A stretch of DNA of 64,000 nt from Isoetes taiwanensis (GCA_021234155.1 JAJEKV010000001.1:26337189-26401188); one strand, 5' to 3'; positions 47,609 through 60,437 are shown, numbered from the stretch's first letter. Program-made: numbers and translations. The notes: generated by a model from the letters alone, not told the origin.

Positions 47609-47921
47609 TCATCATCTACCAAGAATAGCACACACAAAGAACTAACCTTGTCAAGTTCATGGCAGCCAAGCTCAATAAAGGCAAACAAAAGACATTCCTG
47701 GTTTCGTTTGCTTATAGATATCCAGGCTGTTTATCCACTCATAGTTTGCACGACCTAATGGCTGAAAACCAGTTAAGCTAGTCCGCTAAAAAAAGAAAAA
47801 GGTCCACCGAGACAGACTTACAGTTTGTAAGGCATTAAATGCCAGATGTTGTCTGAACCAGTTAACATATTCTGCTAAGAGGTGGCTTTTCAATTGCAAT
47901 GACTAACATGTCTGATTAAGC

Positions 47922-48128
47922 CAAGAGTACACATGGCAGAAGCTACCCCATTAGACTTAGCATATCCTAGTATCATTTTGAGCAGAGTAAGCAAATATAT
48001 GAGATGCTTACTTTTGAAACTTCATAAAATAGAAGCCCAGCTCTCGGTTGGTGCATTATCTTGCTTTAAATAAATGGAGCTTTTCAAACTGAATTGCAGA
48101 ATACAGTAAGCATGCATATGTAGCATAA
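47922..48128. repeat. Direct repeat copy 2 (copy 1 at 47403-47608)
   Basis: Diverged partner of the repeat 519 bp upstream. Differences are scattered substitutions. Confidence 0.85.
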
Positions 48129-49442
48129 TAACAGGGGGTTTTTTTTGTGTTTTTGTACGCTTTTCACAAAGGTTTGCCTAAGATTTCATGGCGTATTCGA
48201 ATAGATGTACTAATGCGTACATCTAGAGTGCACCATTTCTTAGCCGTTGATTTAGCTTTTTTTTTTTCAATGGTCCAACATCCAAGGGCTCACAACAAAA
48301 GCCCTCTTTTTATTTTAGGGGCAGAGTTTTTGTTTTCTTTTTTTAATTTTACCCGTTTTTTTTTTTTTGGCATGCAAAGTTTGAGTCACATATTTTAGAG
48401 TTTTATTTTGTTGTTTGAATGCACAGACTTGAATACAGGGCAATCTCAATTTTTCCGCCACAGTTCATTGCAGCTAGAAAACTTGCCTTGCCTCCTTTGT
48501 GCTTACACAGAAGCCAGCGCGCGAGCAGAGCTCATGGGTATGGCCAACGGTTTTTATGAGGGTTTTGTTGGAGCACCGTACCGTAAAAGAGCTGAGTCTG
48601 CAAGTATGGAAGTGACAAAGGCGACAGATCGAAAGAACTGTCGGTTAAGTAGTTTTCAGAAAACTTTTCTGTGACCCAAACGGCAAAGATATTGGTCTTT
48701 CCTTCTACTTGCAGGTATGTGTTGCTCTGTTTTCCATCTAGTTTCGAATTCGAGCAAAGTATTCATACGCAGCTATGCCATATCCTCTTCTGTTGGCATG
48801 AACCTTCTCATCCTTTTGTGCTGTATATGAACCCTTTTGTAGGCATGTTAATGGAATCCCTTCCGCTAATAGAATTTCCTCCACTACCTTGCATTCTAGC
48901 CATGCCAGAAATCCTACACAGCTGCTCTCCATGCACATTATATTTTCATGTCCTTGTATAAAACAGATTACATGCGGCATTAGGGAGGTCACTGTGGAAG
49001 AGAGGATATCAACATCCTTGTAGAAAAAGCCTCAAATTGAATGGTGGACATAAGCAGCAGTGTACCATGAGATCAGATGGCAGTGTACCATGAGATCAGA
49101 TGGGATCAGATGTTTGCATGACCAGTGTTCTATAGAAAGTCCATGTGGAAACAAAAAGAACAGAATACAGATTATGGGCATTTGCAGCATCTCAAGCTTT
49201 GTTGAATACATGTAAGCAGCAATCAAAATTAGGCAAGTTGGAACAGTGGCACAAATATGCTGAGAATAAACCTTCTGGAGCTTGCATCCAATGCATTCCA
49301 ATGCTATCAGAGACGTATTGTTATTATGTACATTCACTTTGTGGCTTCAAAAATCGATCCACCAGTTTGGATCTGCTATAGAATCGTCTCTACCCCATGC
49401 TCTGCCAACACCGCAGTCAAATCCGGCACTCAGAACCATGTC
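48129..49442. other. Intergenic; nothing recognised
   Basis: Several T runs (48250-48370) and short frames only. The sequence 49070-49095 repeats 'cagtgtaccatgagatcaga' twice in tandem. Confidence 0.4.
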
Positions 49443-49550
49443 CTGAAGCATGCAGCTGCCATCTCGAATGTTGAAACCCTAGTCTGAAGCATGCAGCTGC
49501 CATTTCGAATGTTGAAACCCTAGCAGCTGCCATGTCGAATGTTGAAACCT
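49443..49550. repeat. Minisatellite, ~43-bp unit, about three copies
   Basis: Units of 'ctgaagcatgcagctgccat' followed by 'tcgaatgttgaaaccctag'. The last unit is shortened. Confidence 0.85.
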
Positions 49551-49961
49551 AACGCTGCCCTAATTCCAAAAGTGGGTAAAAAACATTGTTTCCTTATCTA
49601 TTTTTGTTCAAAATCCTTTAACCTTGGAAAATTAAAATGGAACCCTTCCTCACAATATCTACCATATTACATATTCATATTATTACTCGTATTACTGTTG
49701 TTATTGCTTGGTTATTGTTAAAATTACTAGTTATTACCAAAGGGGATTATTAACAATTCTTTTTTTTTTAAATTGTAAATATTACATATTAGTTCAACAT
49801 ATTACAATGAGACGAAATGGCTTTTTTAGGGCCCGAAGGGCCCAAATTTTTTTTTTGTATAACAACTAATACATAAGTACCTTTAACATTAATTAACACA
49901 ACCATTGGGTCCAACATATTTAAATTAAAATCCCCCTTAAACCCCCTTTGGTTTGGGTGCT

Positions 49962-50212
49962 TATTCACACGGGGGGTGACGTAGGGCAGCGAGAGCTGTT
50001 ATAATTATATTTCCCAGGTACAAAATCAACACCATATAGTATTTTGCTTCAAATCTTATAGTATTTTGCATATCTTCTTATACGGTATACCAATTTGTGT
50101 ACTTGCATACCCCACAAACGAGGAACTTTACGTACGGTGTAGATTAAGGAATAAGGGTTGAATATGCCTATCCAACAGCTCTTGTTGCCCGGAGTCACCC
50201 CCCGTGTGAATA
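49962..50212. mobile_element. MITE candidate, 251 bp with 19-bp perfect terminal inverted repeats
   Basis: The left end 49962-49980 (tattcacacggggggtgac) is exactly complementary to 50194-50212. There is no coding capacity. A target duplication was not clear. A partial extra copy of the terminal motif follows directly (caccccccgtgtgagcata, from 50215). Confidence 0.65.
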
Positions 50213-50271
50213 TGCACCCCCCGTGTGAGCATACGGCGAGCTGACCCCAAGCGGGAGCCGCAAGCGGGAGG

Positions 50272-50303
50272 GAACGCCGCATGCGGCGTAACATGCGGCG
50301 TTC
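50272..50303. repeat. 12-bp perfect hairpin
   Basis: gaacgccgcatg (50272-50283) pairs with catgcggcgttc (50292-50303) across an 8-base loop. It lies in a GC-rich patch unlike its surroundings. Confidence 0.85.
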
Positions 50304-51469
50304 CCGCACAAAAACCAAGAGGCTCCCATTGTAATAGATAAGATGGGAAGGCACACATTCCATGAATATTCAACCACAATCCCATAAGGACATCGTGTAA
50401 TCAGTGTTGGGCAAAGTCCAGGGAACACTATAAACCAATCGGTTGATATCACAAATTCTCCGGTTCGGTTAGTGTATCGTAGGAATTTTTTCGGCAAGTT
50501 ATGTTAAGGTTTAATATTAAGACAATAGAAATTTTCGGCTTTAAACATAAGATATCTGATTGATCAAAATAACCATAGGCAATTTTTCGATGGGATGGGA
50601 CCTACAAAGTTTCCCTAACACTGCGTATAACCATCTATACTATATTTAAAACAATCTTTGCTTAAGGAAATATTATAGCCACTTTGTAATGTTTTCATCG
50701 TTTCAAGAGTTTATGCGCAAAATGGCTAGCAATGGACACAAGGCTAGGTCGGATTTGAACCCTAGGTTACAAGGCCCCTAATAACTATACTGTAGTCTTC
50801 TAATTGTTTTTAGAAGAATCGAGATAATATATAACGATTGATGAAACAGTAATAGAATTAAAAAGGGAAAAACATATTATCTAAAAAGGTAAAATAAACA
50901 TATCATGGCATGGCGGAGGTCACGATCAACTGAGCGGGCGCAGAGGGGGCATATCTACGCCGAAATTGGACTAATCGAGTCAGTTAGACCTGTACAAACA
51001 TTTCCAAAGAGTAATTTTGTTTCCATGCTCTTTGGAGGTGTTGGACAATGAAGCAAAAGGAAAGTGAAATTCTCGAAGTGGGAAGACTTACCGTTAATTG
51101 TGAGTGGGAATTGTTGTGATACTTGTAGATTAGTTGCATCCTTAGTTTGTTATCTTGTGAATGCCTTATAGTTATGGTCTGGGTCATATTGGAAATCAAG
51201 AATGTCGTGTAAGAGCTTAAGAATCTGTAGAAATACCACCATTAGTCGTGAGCTTTGTGTAGTTGCCTTTTAGAACCTCTGCTTTTGAATTTACTATGAA
51301 GCTAGAAATGAAATATTTGGTGAATACTCTTAGACCTTAAAAGGTAAAAAAGTCCTTGCTTAAACAAAGATCGTGCTCAATTTTTGTAAAAAATCCTTCT
51401 CTGCCTATCATTCAATTATAGTCAACAATCATGATCCTGGAAATATTGCATGCAGTTTTTGAAGCGGAG
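50304..51469. other. Intergenic; nothing firm
   Basis: AT-rich. A pol III B-box-like string occurs on the minus strand at 50748-50762 without a matching A box. No gene was recognised. Confidence 0.35.
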
Positions 51470-52590
51470 GGCGATGATGACGGCTAGGGTTTGCGGCTAG
51501 GGCTTCCGCCCATGGCGGCGGCCCTGTTCTTCGTGCAGAACTGCGACCAAGTCGAAGCTGGAAGGGCCAGGATTTTCAGCCAGATCTGCTGTTGCCCCTC
51601 TCTTGATTTGTTTTCTGATCAGTGGCTGTAGGCTTCGTCTCTGTTCAGAAGTTCCTGAGAACCAGCAGAAAATCATAGCAAGAGGTAACTCCAACTTGGT
51701 TTTCAGCTCTATTAATGCAGGTTAGTTAGATGAATAAGTCTCTGAAAATCGGCTGCTGCACTCACTGTAGCTGGAAAAGCCCGCACCCATTGCGGGCTGC
51801 CATGCTCATGAAGGCACTCCAGGTGCTAAAGGGATTTTTTCATTTGCATCCTGTGTATATCTTGCTGTTAGGTGTAGCTACTTCTTGGTCTGAACAGTAG
51901 ATGCCCTCCTTGTCCCAGCAAGGCGAGGATTATGAGCAAATGATGTCTGGTCCGATCATTCTGGAATATGCTACTGGTGGTTTGCCATGGGATTCCCTAG
52001 GCGGGAGACTAGGGAGGCCCGGGCATTGTGGGAATGAAGCCCATATTCTTTGCAAGAAGGGATGAGGTTCAGCAGGCCTGTCTTCTTTTCTTATTGCTTG
52101 GAAGAAGGTTCTACCTATAGTACTGCAGTAATGGAATCAGGCCGAGTTAATGCGTATGAGCCTCGCCTTGGATGCTGGGATATTCTTCGGAGAATGCTTC
52201 AAGTGGTTCCTTCTTATTAAGATCTCTAGACGACCAATCTAGAATGGGAAGTAGCAGCCTGAACCTTGCTCTTGATCCTGGGCGATTGAGACAGGATTAA
52301 CTCGTATCTGGTGACCAGGTGCTTAAAATTTCCTATCAGGCCTATTGTGGAGCCTTTGTAATAAGGTCTTAGACCGTTTTTTATTAAAATTTAGCCTAGG
52401 AACTGAGCCCTTCTCTCCTATAGTATCCTATGGAGAAGAAGTTGAGAGAGGCTCTAAGTACTGGGTCTAGAGTCTGGACTGCTATTCACGGATTCGAGAA
52501 GTGATAGCACCTCTGGACTCACTGTATGTGTAAACACTCTTATCCTTTGAATACAATACAGATCATTCTTGCCTTCAAAAAAAAAAAACC
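51470..52590 (+). mobile_element. Poly(A)-tailed retroposon
   Basis: About 1.1 kb of non-coding sequence ending in A12 (52579-52590), just after 'gaatacaatacagatcattc'. Its start shares words with the retroposon at 16556 (for example ccctgttcttcgtgcagaa against ccctgttgttcttgtagaa). It abuts exactly the left edge of the duplicated segment at 52594. The target duplication and the true 5' end were not resolved. Confidence 0.5.
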
Positions 52591-52593
52591 CCT

Positions 52594-54803
52594 AGCCTGA
52601 ACTAGCAATCGCTAGACCAGCCATCTGTCTTGGTCAATCCCTTAACAGTATTATCAATCCAGACAAAGATAAATCTAAGTCTCTGGTACTTATGATCCAA
52701 TAGCCAAATCCCTTTTGTCATAGAACAAATATAGCCAATGCAAATCTGTGTTCCATTAAGAACCATGTCTAAATAAGAGGACTTGAAGACAAAGTTTATC
52801 TCTACAACAAGAAACCGCATAATCTCACCCGGAGCCATAATACCACAATAGGCAGACTAATTTAAATGGCTTAAAATGATGTCCCATATTTCCCAATGCA
52901 TACAACCAAACCACACAATTTAATATCAACCAGATCAAAGGTGCAAGTAATTGCCAACAACGAACGTTATTTGATCTTTGGATATATCCAAATATTGTGC
53001 AGGAAATTAGACATTTTTTATTTGATTGGCATTTCTAGTTCTCCTGATTTGAGATCCCAATTTTACTTGGACATAGATGGATAAATATATGGTCAACATT
53101 ACACACTAAATAGGCCACATGTCTCAAATGTCACTTTACAATAAGAAGGACTCATCAAAAGGATAACTCCGCTTTTTATACACAAGCAGCAAATGCCCAT
53201 TTATCTAGACCACCTCAAAGATACGTAGTGTAAAATTCAAATTAATAATTGGTAATACGAGGAACAAATGGTGATTTGTGCTTACACCATAAGAATAAAT
53301 GTATGAGTTCAAGAGTGACTTTACTAGGCAATGAATCCAATCAACAGACTGATAAATGTACATGCTAGGACAGCAAGTGAGATTTATATGCATACATTGC
53401 TTTTAGCTTAAAAATGAGATTTCATATTAGCAAAAATGAACAATACAACCTGTTTGACCAAATAGAGGCACTTGGTCAAAAGGAAAAAGTTTCAACTCCA
53501 GTTCCAGTCCGATAAATTTTTTTCTTTCTCCATATCCATATCCATGCAACGCCAACCAAACAGAACAAAGCAATGACAAAAGTGGGAGAGGTCCGGTACC
53601 TGCAGCCAACCAGTACATTATTAGCCATAATCTGGGTAAAAATGCAAGGGCCAAAAGGTACAATGGAGCCTTTCGGTGTACAACCGTTCAGCCTTTGTTA
53701 GCCTTTGCTCTGTTAATCAGATATCACATGAAAAATGAAAAATGGAAGAAATATCCTTTTATTAAACAATTGCATCAGTACACTTTGTCTTATTCTTATA
53801 TAAGATCATGTTCTTCTTATCTCTGATACTTAAAGCCAGACCAGATTATTGCATGTCAAAATAACAGATCTGATATTCTATCATTCGAAGTTACCTATCT
53901 GTTGATCCAGACCAGCACATTGAAGAAAACGGTTTAGAGCCTATGCTAGATGTACACCGACCTGGAATGAAGACGCCCTGGTCCAGGAATTCAGCATACA
54001 TTAATGTTGTGGCAGTAGCTTAAGATAACATCTGTGTTCATCTCTAAAGATGTGTATCAGCTTCATGTATCCATTCTAACACGTAAGCTCCAATGAATCT
54101 AGAAATATCTATATGATATCAAAATGAAGCCAAATCTTTTGGCGTTTGCTCTACAGCCAGAAACCAGTCTAAAGAAAGCACAGCAATATAATATCCTTGG
54201 CATCTCTAGAAAAAGAATGAATGGTATCAGTGTCCAGAAGTGGAACCACCAGATGAATGGTGACAAGATTCATCGAAGCACTAGACTGTGCCAAAGGCGT
54301 GAAGAGAAATTACAGCAGTCGGCAATAAGCGGCCATCTTTCATCTCAAATGAAACCCTAAAAGTTAGGGTTATTCCTTTTGTAAATAAAATAGTAAACCC
54401 TAAATGTAGCCTTACCTTGCTTGCATGTTGAAATTATTCACGTGGAATAAGTCGTATACTTGTACTCCTTGCCTTGAAATAACCACAATAGTTTGCAACT
54501 TTGCATCCTTGAAATAATCAAGAGGAGCTTCATGACGTGCTTTATGTTTCCAAGAGGTAAGTAAGAAAGCAATGCATGTAAAGCAAATTATAGTATATTG
54601 CCAAGTGTCCAACATGCCATGCATCTCCTCCTTCAAATGAAGACCACATAATTAATGTGTACATCATTACCATACATTATCCTTTATAATCAACATTTTA
54701 CCCTTACATAAAATTTATGTGCCACCAAAGTTTGCAAGGTGTCATCTAAGAACACATTGGCACTATTTTTCTATTATTTGCAATGGCAAAAATTTATGAA
54801 TTA
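52594..54803. repeat. Long direct duplication, segment A copy 1
   Basis: 2210 bp matching 58024-60245 with only scattered substitutions and small indels, for example an extra stretch in copy 2 around 58256-58265. Short frames on both strands are conserved between copies only because the DNA is nearly identical; none has a recognised domain. A coding role cannot be claimed. Confidence 0.95.
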
Positions 54804-55989
54804 CAAGAAACTTATCGCGGCGGCCAAGGCCGCTGCGAACGTTTCTCTTTCCGAGCCCATACCAAATGGCCTAACGTGCAACATCCCACTATTCTACCAA
54901 GGTAAATAAGTTACAATTTTTTCTTTGAAATCGCAATGGCTTAAAAGTAATGGTTAGGTTCTTTTCACCAATCAAATTTGCTGAACATCTTTAATCATTC
55001 TTGGTGATTTATAGATATCACACAAGTCCAATCAAAAGATGCCATATACGCATCTTTTTGAGGATTGTGAAAAAGTTAACCAGCTTGATGGGCTAAAAAT
55101 TTAACCATCACTATTATGAAATTGGTCAGAAAGAGGCACACTTAGAAATTACCGCCATTACCATAAAAAATACCTAGCAAGAACATAAATCTAAAGCAAG
55201 GGAACTCCGTATTCAATGGACTCTGCTTATAACACCACTATCATATCTACGGTTTAAGCTACCAAGGCTTGCTAAGGTAAGGTTCTATTACTCAATATAC
55301 TAATATGTAGGGGTCAATAACTTAAGCCAATCTATATTCAAACGTGGCTTCAAATTCTGTCCCTAACCAGGCATGCAAAAACTAGGTCTCTAAAAGATAG
55401 ACTCTATGGTCCCAATAGAGCATAGTCTATATTCTAAAAGGTGAAGGCATGCTATAATATTGTCGAATCATAGATATAACTAATATAAATGCATGGGCTT
55501 ATGGTTAGAAACCTTAGACACTAAATATGGTTCGAAACCTTAGACACTAAATATATTGATATACATGGGGGATACCGGGGCCTAGGTAGCCCCTTAAAAA
55601 ATAGCAGTATCAGAAGAAGCGATGGCGGCCAGAACACAGAACCGGCCGGCTGGGTTCCAAGGTTCTACTTCGGCAATCCTTCTGGAACTCTATCAAGGCT
55701 AATTTCCAGCACAGAAGAGTAGGTTTCTTAGACCCAAAGCCAGATTCTTCGCAGAAACTCAAGCATAGAGCAAGCAAGAGGGATCGACTGGCAGGAGTTC
55801 TTCTGAATAAGCCTTGGTTTACAGGGATTGATGACCGGATTTTACAGTAGAGGACCGGATTGAAGGCCCAATCAATTATTCATGGCAGGCCTACGATGGA
55901 ATGCCCCAATTGAATGTCTGCGGCCATATTCAGTGTCTTTGTTTTCATATATGTCTTCTATCTAATTTCTTAAACGGGTTTCCAGCTAA
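54804..55989. other. Segment present only in copy 1 of the duplication
   Basis: The first half of the stretch (54804-57280) that copy 2 lacks. It begins with a GC-rich patch (tatcgcggcggccaaggccg). From 55600 it resembles the start of a transcribed non-coding or retroposed unit. No gene was recognised before the GT90 relic. Confidence 0.4.
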
Positions 55990-57002
55990 AGCAGTGTGAA
56001 TCCATTTAGAACTCATAGCTCTGTTCAAACACCATATCTTTGTCTAGCAATATGCTGCTCCCTTTGCTTTCTTGCTTCAAGCTCAGAACCACGAAAACCT
56101 GCATGTAAAAGAAAGGGAAGATTGAAGGGAGATCTGCTCTATGCCATCTGCCATCGCCAAATCTTTCCGCCGGATTCGAGAAACAGAGCATGGCTTTGAG
56201 ATGTCAATTGTATCCCTTTTAGCGCAGTAGCTAAACAGAGGCGGTTTGGGCGAATTAGAATTCACATGTTCTGCGCGACTGATTCAAGGCTGATCATCGC
56301 AGCTAAAAATCATGTCTAAATCCGGCATCAAACCTGCAAATCTCTCCACCAAAAGTGACATGCTCCACAGAGTAAACATAAATCTGGTTTGGAAACAGCC
56401 CAAACTCATAACAGAGTAGAGATTCCCTTGCACAATCGTCAAGCGAAAAAATCCCTTTTGGGCTGCTGCGCTTATGTCCTGCTCTGTGATTCCTATTTTT
56501 CTCCATGGTTCTAGACCTTGGTAGATCCATTTGAAGTAATCTGGACAATTTGGAGCTGCTCGAGTGTCTGATAGATTTTTTGGCGGTATGGCGTGATTTT
56601 TTGCTTCGGAAATTGCCAGAAATGAGCAGGTGAATGTTGGCTTTGGCGATGGCGGATGCTCGGCTTGAATGTTGTTCACTTTCTTCGGATTGAACCATTC
56701 CTGTAAAGCCAAAACCTGATCAACAATTGAAGGAGAATCTGGCGAAACAGCAGGAATATTTACGAAACTAACTTAAGCAAAAATTGATCAATCTGTATGA
56801 ATTGGAAGAATAATTTGAAGGGTTTTTGTGATCAGAAAGCGCCGAAAGTAAGAACCCAAAATTTAAGAAACTATTTTGAACGGAAACGAAGAACTGGGTA
56901 GAAGATCACTTTATAGTTGTCGGAGAAGAGGAGCAGCAAAGAGAAAACAACTGCAACGATGAAGATTCCAGGGATGACGAGCTTCAGGAAAAGGTTTTTC
57001 AT
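55990..57002 (-). pseudogene. GT90 / rumi-like O-glucosyltransferase (CAP10 domain) relic
   Basis: Plant GT90 proteins are type-II membrane glycosyltransferases of the secretory pathway. Exon 1 (57002-56910) starts M-K-N-L-F and forms one hydrophobic signal-anchor (residues ~6-27). A GTGATC donor and a tttacag acceptor join it in phase to exon 2 (from 56700). Exon 2 reads N-C-P-D-Y-F-K-W-I-Y, L-E-P-W, F-R-L-T-I-V, F-T-L-W and L-P-D-L-D-M-I-F-S-C-D-D-Q-P, or close variants, all GT90 landmarks. A TGA (56284-56286) follows, yet the same frame continues with I-S-R-A-E and P-P-L-F-S-Y-C, also a family motif, before the match fades near 56150. The premature stop and the missing C-terminal half mark it as a pseudogene; the 3' end is approximate. 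Confidence 0.82.
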
Positions 57003-57280
57003 AAGGTGGGCTCTGAATAAATTTGATTTCGTCGTAGTTGAAAGGGAAGAAGGAGCGGTCTGGCTATGGCGGATGTCGGAATAGTGCAAGAATGGATTGC
57101 TTGCACAGCAAGAAAAGGGGAAGATTCACGTGTCAACCATACAATATTTTCTTTAAAAGATTTTAAAAATGAAGAAAAAAAAATGTACGTGTCAACCCCA
57201 GGGCTCTTCTCAGCCCAGGAATATTAGATATCGATTTTTTGAGAACAAATTATACTGCATTACATAAGTAGTGAAAAAAA

Positions 57281-57465
57281 AGCCTACCTCCTCCCGTAGG
57301 ACTGGGCTGACCATTTTATGAAATCTGTATCATAGGGGAGGGTTGACCCCTACTGTACAGCAGTGGTCAAACCCAACCCCATGTGAATTTTTGAACCCAA
57401 TTGAATCCTATTGCAAAACCATTAGTGCATACCATTTAAGAACTGGCAGTTGATTACCGGTATGT
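57281..57465. repeat. Direct duplication, segment B copy 1 (copy 2 at 60253-60437)
   Basis: 185 bp from agcctacctcctcc to ggtatgt, nearly identical to 60253-60437. In copy 2 it directly follows segment A; in copy 1 the two are 2.5 kb apart. Confidence 0.95.
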
Positions 57466-58023
57466 GCATTTGTAATCATACTTGAGTCTAGAAACTCGTC
57501 GTTTCATTTGTACTGCAGTATATAATATTGACCATTCACTCTAGGTCCTGAAATGGGCGCCAAGTAATTGGCTTTTTATTGTTTATGGCCAAATGGCATA
57601 TGAGGTACATGACCTCGTTGTTTTTTCCAGATATTTATCTGATGTATTTTATAAGGGTCATTCCATATACTTTGTATGCCTAATCAGCATATCAGATGAA
57701 TTTGAATATTTTGAATATTTGACCAATTGCCTACCTTTTAACACTTGAAATTGGTGGCCTGCACAAATCCAATGCTCCCTTTCTGGTTTGTAATTGGTAC
57801 TCCCTTTGTATTGCTCTCTTTGGGCATTCCATCTTGTTAACTGCATACCCCAAGGAGTAAGTCTATTGTTCCATGTAGGAAGGACAACCTAAAAGTCAAC
57901 TTCTTCAATGTATTAGTTTTCATCCTGAAACAATGTTAGATCCATATAAGAGTGAAGGGATATGACTAGAGGACACAAGCAACCCTGGTTAAACCAAGGA
58001 ATCGAAGTGTCTAAAAAAAACCC
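57466..58023. other. Spacer between the two duplication copies
   Basis: 558 bp not shared by the copies. It holds one 62-codon minus-strand frame with no recognised domain and ends in a short A run before segment A copy 2. Confidence 0.4.
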
Positions 58024-60245
58024 AGCCTGAACTAGCAATCGCTAGACCAGCCATCTGTCTTGGTCAATCCCTTAACAGTATTATCAATCCAGACAAAGAT
58101 AAATCTAAGTCTCTGGTACTTATGATCCAATAGCCAAATCCCTTTTGTCATAGAACAAATATAGCCAATGCAAATCTGTGTTCCATTAAGCACCATGTCT
58201 AAATAAGAGGACTTGAAGACAAAGTTTATCTCTACAACAAGAAACCACATAATCTTGTTTCTCTCCACCCGGAGCCATAATACCACAATAGGCAGACTAA
58301 TTTAAATGGCTTAAAATGATGTCCCATATTTCCCAATGCATACAACCAAACCACACAATTTAATATCAACCAGATCAAAGGTGCAAGTAATTGCCAACAA
58401 CAAACGTTGTTTGATCTTTGGATATATCCAAATATTGTGCAGGAAATTAGACATTTTTTATTTGATTGGCATTTCTAGTTCTCCTGATTTGAGATCCCAA
58501 TTTTACTTGGACATAGATGGATAAATATATGGTCAACGTTACACACTAAATAGGCCACATGTCTCAAATGTCACTTTACAATAAGAAGGACTCATCAAAA
58601 GGATAACTCCACTTTTTATACACAAGCAGCAAATGCCCATTTATCTAGACCACCTCAAAGATACGTAGTGTAAAATTCAAATTAATAATTGGTAATACGA
58701 GGAACAAATGGTGATTTGTGCTTACACCATAAGAATAAATGTATGAGTTCAAGAGTGACTTTACTAGGCAATGAATCCAATCAACAGACTGATAAATGTA
58801 CATGCTAGGACAACAAGTGAGATTTATATGCATACATTGCTTTTAGCTTGAAAATGAGATTTCATATTAGCAAAAATGAACAATACAACCTGTTTGACCA
58901 AATAGAGGCACTTGGTCAAAAGGAAAAAGTTTCAGCTCCAGTTCCAGTCCGATAAATTTTTTTCTTTCTCCATATCCATATCCATGCAACGCCAACCAAA
59001 CAGAACAAAGCAATGACAAAAGTGGGAGAGGTCCGGTACCTGCAGCCAACCAGTACATTATTAGCCATAATCTGGGTAAAAATGCAAGGGCCAAAAGGTA
59101 CAATGGAGCCTCTCGGTGTACAACCGTTCAGCCTTTGTTACCCTTTGCCCTGTTAATCAGATATCACATGAAAAATGAAAAATGGAAGAAATATCCTTTT
59201 ATTAAACAATTGCATCAGTACACCTTGTCTTATTCTTATACAAGACCATGTTCTTCTTATCTCTGATACTTAAAGCCAGACCAGATTATTGCATGTCAAA
59301 ATAACAGATCTGATATTCTATCATTCGAAGTTACCTATCTGCTGATCTAGACCAGCACATTGAAGAAAACGGTTTAGAGCCTATGCTAGATGTACACCGA
59401 CCTGGAATGAAGACGCCCTGGTCCCAGGAATTCAGCATACATTAATGTTGTGGCAGTAGCTTAAGGTAACATCTGTGTTCATCTCTAAAGATGTGTATCA
59501 GCTTCATGTATCCATTCTAACACGTAAGCTCCAATGAATCTAGAAATATCTATATGATATCAAAATAAAGCCAAATCTTTTGGCGTTTGCTCTACAGCTA
59601 GAAACCAGTCTAAAGAAAGCACAGCAATATAATATCCTTGGCATCTCTAGAAAAAGAATGAATGGTATCAGTGTCCAGAAGTGGAACCACCAGATGAATG
59701 GTGACAAGATTCATCGAAGCACTAGACTGTGCCAAAGGCGTGAAGAGAAATTACAGCAGTCGACAATAAGCGGCCATCTTTCATCTCAAATGAAACCCTA
59801 AAAGTTAGGGTTATTCCTTTTGTAAATAAAATAGTAAACCCTAAATGTAGCCTTACCTTGCTTGCATGTTGAAATCATTCGCGTGGAATAAGTCGTATAC
59901 TTGTACTCCTTGCCTTGAAATAACCACAATAGTTTGCAACTTTGCATCCTTGAAATAATCAAGAGGAGCTTCATGACGTGCTTTATGTTTCCAAGAGGTA
60001 AGTAAGAAAGCAATGCCATGTAAAGCAAATTATAGTATATTGCCAAGTGTCCAACATGCCATGCATCTCGTCCTTCAAATGAAGACCACATATTTAATGT
60101 GTATATCATTACCATACATTATCCTTTATAATCAACATTTTACCCTTACATAAAATTTATGTGCCACCAAAGTTTGCAAGGTGTCATCTAAGAACACATT
60201 GGCACTATTTTTCTATTATTTGCAATGGCAAAAATTTATGAATTA
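58024..60245. repeat. Long direct duplication, segment A copy 2
   Basis: Matches 52594-54803 at an offset of 5430-5442. The match ends at 'atgaatta', where copy 1 continues into the unique segment and copy 2 jumps to segment B. Confidence 0.95.
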
Positions 60246-60252
60246 AAAAAAA

Positions 60253-60437
60253 AGCCTACCTCCTCCTGTAGGACTGGGCTGACCATTTTATGAAATCTGT
60301 ATCATAGGGGAGGGTTGACCCCTACTGTACAACAGTGGTCGAACCCAACCCCATGTGAATTTTTGAACCCAATTGAATCCTGTTGCAAAACCATTAGTGC
60401 ACACCATTTAAGAACTGGCAGTTGATTACCTGTATGT
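60253..60437. repeat. Direct duplication, segment B copy 2
   Basis: Partner of 57281-57465, offset 2972. Confidence 0.95.

Noticed and set aside
47118-47615. 165-codon minus-strand frame
   Set aside because: It spans a splice-like donor and a duplicated repeat, has no conserved domain, and is likely composed of intron and exon-like pieces.
50748-50762. tRNA-type B box on the minus strand
   Set aside because: There is no matching A box at the proper distance and no cloverleaf could be drawn.
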